DNA from: Prescottella sp. R16
Lineage (GTDB): Bacteria; Actinomycetota; Actinomycetes; Mycobacteriales; Mycobacteriaceae
NCBI RefSeq assembly: GCF_030656875.1
Contig: NZ_CP130943.1
Location: forward strand, 1,426,001 to 1,490,000
Length of the DNA: 64,000 bases
Direction of reading: 5' to 3'
Part shown: one piece after another, positions 61,296-64,000 of the stretch
How the letters are laid out: each line of letters opens with the position of its first letter
Position numbering within the stretch: the stretch's first letter is position 1
The notes under the pieces: generated by a model
Seen by the model: only the letters and a program-made list of their open reading frames with translations
Database searches by the model: none
Told to the model about the DNA's origin: nothing
Program-made: the position numbers and the translations under genes

Positions 61296-62073
61296 GGCGG
61301 TGTCCTCCGGAGGTGTGACGGATCCAGGGCGCCACGACCCGCTCGATCGCGAACGTGCACAGGTACAGCGCGACGCTGATCGCCGCGGTCACGAGCACGG
61401 CCGCCAGCACGAGGTCGGTGCGGAACGAGTTCTTCTGCACGCTCATGTAGATGCCGAGCCCGGCGGTGGCACCGACGTATTCGGCGAACACCGCGCCGAC
61501 GACGGCGTACGTGATGCCGATGCGCAGCGCGGTGAAGAACCGGGGGAGTGCCGACGGCAGCCGCACCAACCGGAACTGCTGCCACCGGGACGCGCCCATG
61601 CTGCGCAGCAGTGCGCCGGCGTCCCGGTCGGTGGACGCGAAGCCCTCGATCAGCCCGATCGCCATCGGGAAGAACGTCACGAGTGCGATCACGAGGATCT
61701 TCGGCAGCACCCCGAAACCGAACCAGATGATCATCAGTGGTGCGATCGCGATGATCGGCAGTGTCTGCGAGACCACGAACAGCGGCACGAGGGCCCGCCG
61801 CAGCCACGGGGAGAAGTCGACGAGGATCGCGAGCGCCCAGGCCACCACGAGCGACACCGCGAACCCGAGCAGCGTCACCTGCAGCGTCGCCCACGCGTGG
61901 ACGGCGATGTCGTCACGGTGCGACCAGCCCTGACCGAGCACCCGGGCCGGTGAGGGCAGCACCTGCGGGCGGATCCCGCTGACGCTCACATAGATCTGCC
62001 ACGCGGCGACCAGCAGCGCCGCGACGACGGCCGCGGGGAGCAGTCGGCGCGCGGTGCTACGCGAGGTACTCAT
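61288..62073 (-). CDS. thiX: ABC transporter permease, ThiX-type
   Basis: The product is 261 residues with about six membrane helices: near residues 10-30, 67-90, 97-120, 123-146, 190-210 and 225-245. The binding-protein-dependent permease motif is seen in FASTDRDAGALLRSMGASRW, the EAA-like loop that contacts the ATPase. It overlaps the binding protein gene by 17 bases and the ATPase gene by 8, a tight operon. Confidence 0.87.
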   Translation of the reverse strand: MSTSRSTARRLLPAAVVAALLVAAWQIYVSVSGIRPQVLPSPARVLGQGWSHRDDIAVHAWATLQVTLLGFAVSLVVAWALAILVDFSPWLRRALVPLFVVSQTLPIIAIAPLMIIWFGFGVLPKILVIALVTFFPMAIGLIEGFASTDRDAGALLRSMGASRWQQFRLVRLPSALPRFFTALRIGITYAVVGAVFAEYVGATAGLGIYMSVQKNSFRTDLVLAAVLVTAAISVALYLCTFAIERVVAPWIRHTSGGHRHD

Positions 62074-63079
62074 CGGTGAAGTACGTCGACCAGTCCGGTT
62101 CGACGGTCAGCGGCGCGCCGTCCGGGCCGGCGAGCAGGCCGTGTCGGAACAGGAATCCGGAGTAGCCGGCCCACTGGTCGAGCCTCTGGGTACCGACCCG
62201 TCCGTCCGCGTCCAGCATGTAGTCGGCGGCGAGCATCCGCTGGCTCTCGCGGACGAGGGCCTCGTCGGTGAAGACACCCGGGTTGGCGTCGATGAGGGCC
62301 TGCGCGCCGCGATCGGGATCGTCGGCGGCCGTCTGATAGCCCCGTTGCAGCGCCTGCACGAATGCGCGGGCCTGCTCGGGATGCTCGGCGAGCCACTTCT
62401 CGTTGCCGTTGACGACGATCGCGTATGCGTCCGGGAAACCGAAGTCGGTGTAGTGGAAGTAGCGCATCGGGGTGCCGCGGTGCTCGGCCTCGATGCCCTC
62501 CCACGCGAAGTACGACACCGTGAAGTCGGCCTGCCCGCCGTACACCGCCTCGTACGCCGACGTGCCGAGCACGACCGTGTCGAAATCGCCTGTGCCGCCG
62601 TCGTTCCGGATCACCTGACGCAGCGTCTCCCGCTCGCCCGGATCGCCGAACCCGGCGTAGGTCCTGCCGTCGAGATCCTTCGGGCTCGCGAGGTCGGCCC
62701 GATCGGCCTTGACGCCGATGCCAGTGGCCCAGTGCTGCATCGGCGCGAGCACCGACACGGTCTGCGCGCCGGCGGCCCGGGCGAACGTCGCCGAGTCCTG
62801 GAAGCTGATCCCGAACTCGGCGTTGCCGGCGTCGACGAGGGTGTCGGGGGCGGTGTTGTTGTACGGCAGCACCTGCACGTCCAGGCCGGCGTCCGCGAAC
62901 CAGCCCTCCTGCAACGCCACGAACAGACCGGTGTGGTTGGTGTTCGGCGTCCAGTCCAGGGCGAACCGGATCGTGTCGTCGGACTCGCCCGACGCCGTGC
63001 ACCCGGTGAGAACACCCACCGCCGCCACCACGATCGCCGACGTCGCCAGGGCGCGGCGCAGCCGCGACATCGCGCTCAC
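62057..63079 (-). CDS. thiY: substrate-binding lipoprotein, NMT1/THI5-like (ThiY type)
   Basis: The product is about 340 residues. GTG 63079 overlaps the tenA stop (GTGA) and is chosen; ATG 63070 and GTG 63091 are alternatives. The leader SAIVVAAVGVLTGC has a lipobox. The NMT1/THI5 domain has ALDWTPNTNHTGLFVALQEG and AGNAEFGISFQDSATFARAA. Such proteins bind N-formyl-4-amino-5-aminomethyl-2-methylpyrimidine or HMP and hand it to the permease. It fits with TenA. Confidence 0.88.
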   Translation of the reverse strand: MSAMSRLRRALATSAIVVAAVGVLTGCTASGESDDTIRFALDWTPNTNHTGLFVALQEGWFADAGLDVQVLPYNNTAPDTLVDAGNAEFGISFQDSATFARAAGAQTVSVLAPMQHWATGIGVKADRADLASPKDLDGRTYAGFGDPGERETLRQVIRNDGGTGDFDTVVLGTSAYEAVYGGQADFTVSYFAWEGIEAEHRGTPMRYFHYTDFGFPDAYAIVVNGNEKWLAEHPEQARAFVQALQRGYQTAADDPDRGAQALIDANPGVFTDEALVRESQRMLAADYMLDADGRVGTQRLDQWAGYSGFLFRHGLLAGPDGAPLTVEPDWSTYFTDEYLA

Positions 63080-63810
63080 GACGCGGGCCACGGCTGCGGG
63101 TGCAGCGCGGTGTCCCAGAACAGGAACTCGTAGCGGGCCGCGTTCACGAAGGCGCGGATCATCGCGTCGCGCTGCTCACCGGTGGCGGCGTCGGCGGCCG
63201 CGTCCACCAACCGTCGTGCGGTGTCGACGGATTCGTGGAATGCCGGGTCGTCGTACGTGGTGACCCACTGCGCGTACGGGTGCGACGGATCGGCAGCGAG
63301 CACGTCGTGTGCGCTCGCGGCGAGACGTCGTCCGACGACGGCGTAGATCCAGAAGCACGGCAGCACCGCGGCCGCCCCCACCGGGTACGGTTCGGTGGCC
63401 GCGGTCGCCGTCAGATACGACACGTATCCGAGGCAGGCCGATGAATGTTGCAGTGTCTCAGTGCTTTCCGGGAGAAGTCCGCCGGAGAGCAGGTTCTCGT
63501 GCAGCTCCGATTCGACGACGGCGGCCGTCGCCGCCGACGTCGCCCAGAACGCCGAGGTCTGCGGGTCCGGGGACTTGGCGGCGAGCAGCGCGAGCGCCTT
63601 CGCGTACTCGGCGAGATACAGCGAGTCCTGCTCGATGTAGGTGCGGAACACGTCGAGCGGCAGCGTGCCGTCACCGAGCCGCCGCAGGAACTCCATGTCG
63701 TCGATCTCGGCCCGCAGGGACGCAGTGCGCTCCCACAGCAGATCGGTGAAGCGTCCGCCGTCGGCGGATGCAGGGGTGGATACAGATATGTCGTGGACAG
63801 GCGTCGTCAT
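63076..63810 (-). CDS. tenA: TenA family aminopyrimidine aminohydrolase (thiaminase II)
   Basis: The product is 244 residues from ATG 63810. TenA hydrolyses aminomethyl-pyrimidine from degraded thiamine to HMP for salvage. FRTYIEQDSLYLAEYAKALA is the family helix, VLPCFWIYAVVGRRL carries the catalytic Cys, and ARYEFLFWDTAL the conserved Glu. A TPP riboswitch lies between promoter and start. The ThiY, ThiX and ThiZ genes follow in overlapping frames, making a precursor-uptake operon. Confidence 0.93.
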   Translation of the reverse strand: MTTPVHDISVSTPASADGGRFTDLLWERTASLRAEIDDMEFLRRLGDGTLPLDVFRTYIEQDSLYLAEYAKALALLAAKSPDPQTSAFWATSAATAAVVESELHENLLSGGLLPESTETLQHSSACLGYVSYLTATAATEPYPVGAAAVLPCFWIYAVVGRRLAASAHDVLAADPSHPYAQWVTTYDDPAFHESVDTARRLVDAAADAATGEQRDAMIRAFVNAARYEFLFWDTALHPQPWPAS

Positions 63811-63816
63811 CGCCGT

Positions 63817-63895
63817 GACATCCCTTCGTCAGCATTACCTGAGCAGGTTCTCCGGGTGTGATCTCAGCCCCGCTCTGTGCGGAGCACCCCGTGTC
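63817..63895 (-). ncRNA. TPP riboswitch (THI element)
   Basis: On the minus strand the conserved TPP-aptamer features appear in order: CACGGGGTGC, then GGGCTGAGATCACACCC, GAACCTGCTCAGGTAATGC, and TGACGAAGGGA. GCTGAGA and the CCTG...CAGGTAATGC stretch are diagnostic. A closing stem can form between GACA (63892-63895) and TGTC. It ends six bases before the tenA start, and GAAGGGA within the aptamer's 3' strand is the only ribosome site. TPP binding would therefore hide the ribosome site, the usual mode in GC-rich bacteria. Confidence 0.93.
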
Positions 63896-63990
63896 GGTGA
63901 ACGAGCCGACCATAGCACCGCCGGATTGGTACGTTGGCAGACGGCAGCCCAGGGGGCCGGTGGGCACCCGGAAGGTCAGGAGGTCGGGCC

Positions 63991-64000
63991 GTGGAACCAG
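63991..64000 (+). CDS. start of a + strand gene, cut by the window edge
   Basis: GTG at 63991 is preceded by AGGAGGT at 63978-63984 with six bases of spacing, an excellent ribosome site. Only four partial codons are visible, so nothing can be said of the product. It is divergent from the thiamine-salvage operon. Confidence 0.5.

Noticed and set aside
1..64000. CRISPR arrays, tRNA or rRNA genes
   Set aside because: No regularly spaced direct repeats, cloverleaf-like sequences with TTCGA loops, or rRNA motifs were recognised on either strand by eye. tRNAscan and a CRISPR finder would be decisive.

Overview
The window is chromosomal DNA of a high-GC actinobacterium, most probably Rhodococcus or a close relative. 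This rests on the GC-rich codon use, frequent GTG starts, a mycothiol-dependent enzyme of the maleylpyruvate isomerase fold, a 3-ketosteroid dehydrogenase-like flavoprotein, many acyl-CoA enzymes and several actinobacterial lipoprotein families. No rRNA, tRNA or CRISPR array was seen. The genus is an inference from gene content.

Layout. 1-4249 (+): the end of a LuxR regulator, an alpha/beta hydrolase, an AMP-ligase-like protein and a coupled adenine deaminase. 4256-7311 (-): stress genes (GlsB-type membrane protein, Dps) and a membrane cytochrome b fused to a molybdopterin oxidoreductase. 7557-8529: a DUF488 gene and a decayed patatin gene. 8590-14672: an exported amidase-like protein lacking two catalytic residues, and a flavin oxidase divergent from a TetR repressor that leads a PLP enzyme, a lipase and a mycothiol-type enzyme. 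Two matching operator-like repeats flank the TetR gene.

14673-20535 is an accessory island with visibly lower GC in places. It holds a decayed IS701-type remnant, an AraC regulator with a serine hydrolase, a frameshifted DapA-family fragment, a SnoaL-like gene, ISAs1- and IS5-type fragments, and one intact IS701-family element with a CTAG duplication. Core-like genes resume with a long-chain acyl-CoA synthetase whose stop codon lies in that duplication.

22483-38794 holds a phosphoribosyltransferase, TrpB2, a DEAD-box helicase, an NlpC/P60 hydrolase, an ABC exporter, endonuclease IV, an SDR, a large sulfatase and a MacB-like ABC pair. 38889-48454 holds a tandem acyl-CoA dehydrogenase pair with a BTAD/STAND regulator, a TetR/SRPBCC divergent pair, and a class III CoA-transferase with an HMG-CoA-lyase-like partner. 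48519-53807 is mainly uncharacterised: a helical protein, a barstar-like protein, an Excalibur protein, a chaperone-like protein and a lipoprotein.

53931-59555 carries a MarR repressor, probably leaderless and autoregulated, overlapping a second long-chain acyl-CoA synthetase that is a paralogue of the first. A sirtuin, a family 5 uracil-DNA glycosylase and a KstD-like flavoprotein follow. 59634-63895 (-) carries a secreted serine protease and a thiamine-precursor salvage operon (tenA plus an ABC importer) under a TPP riboswitch. The right edge cuts a new + strand gene just after its start.
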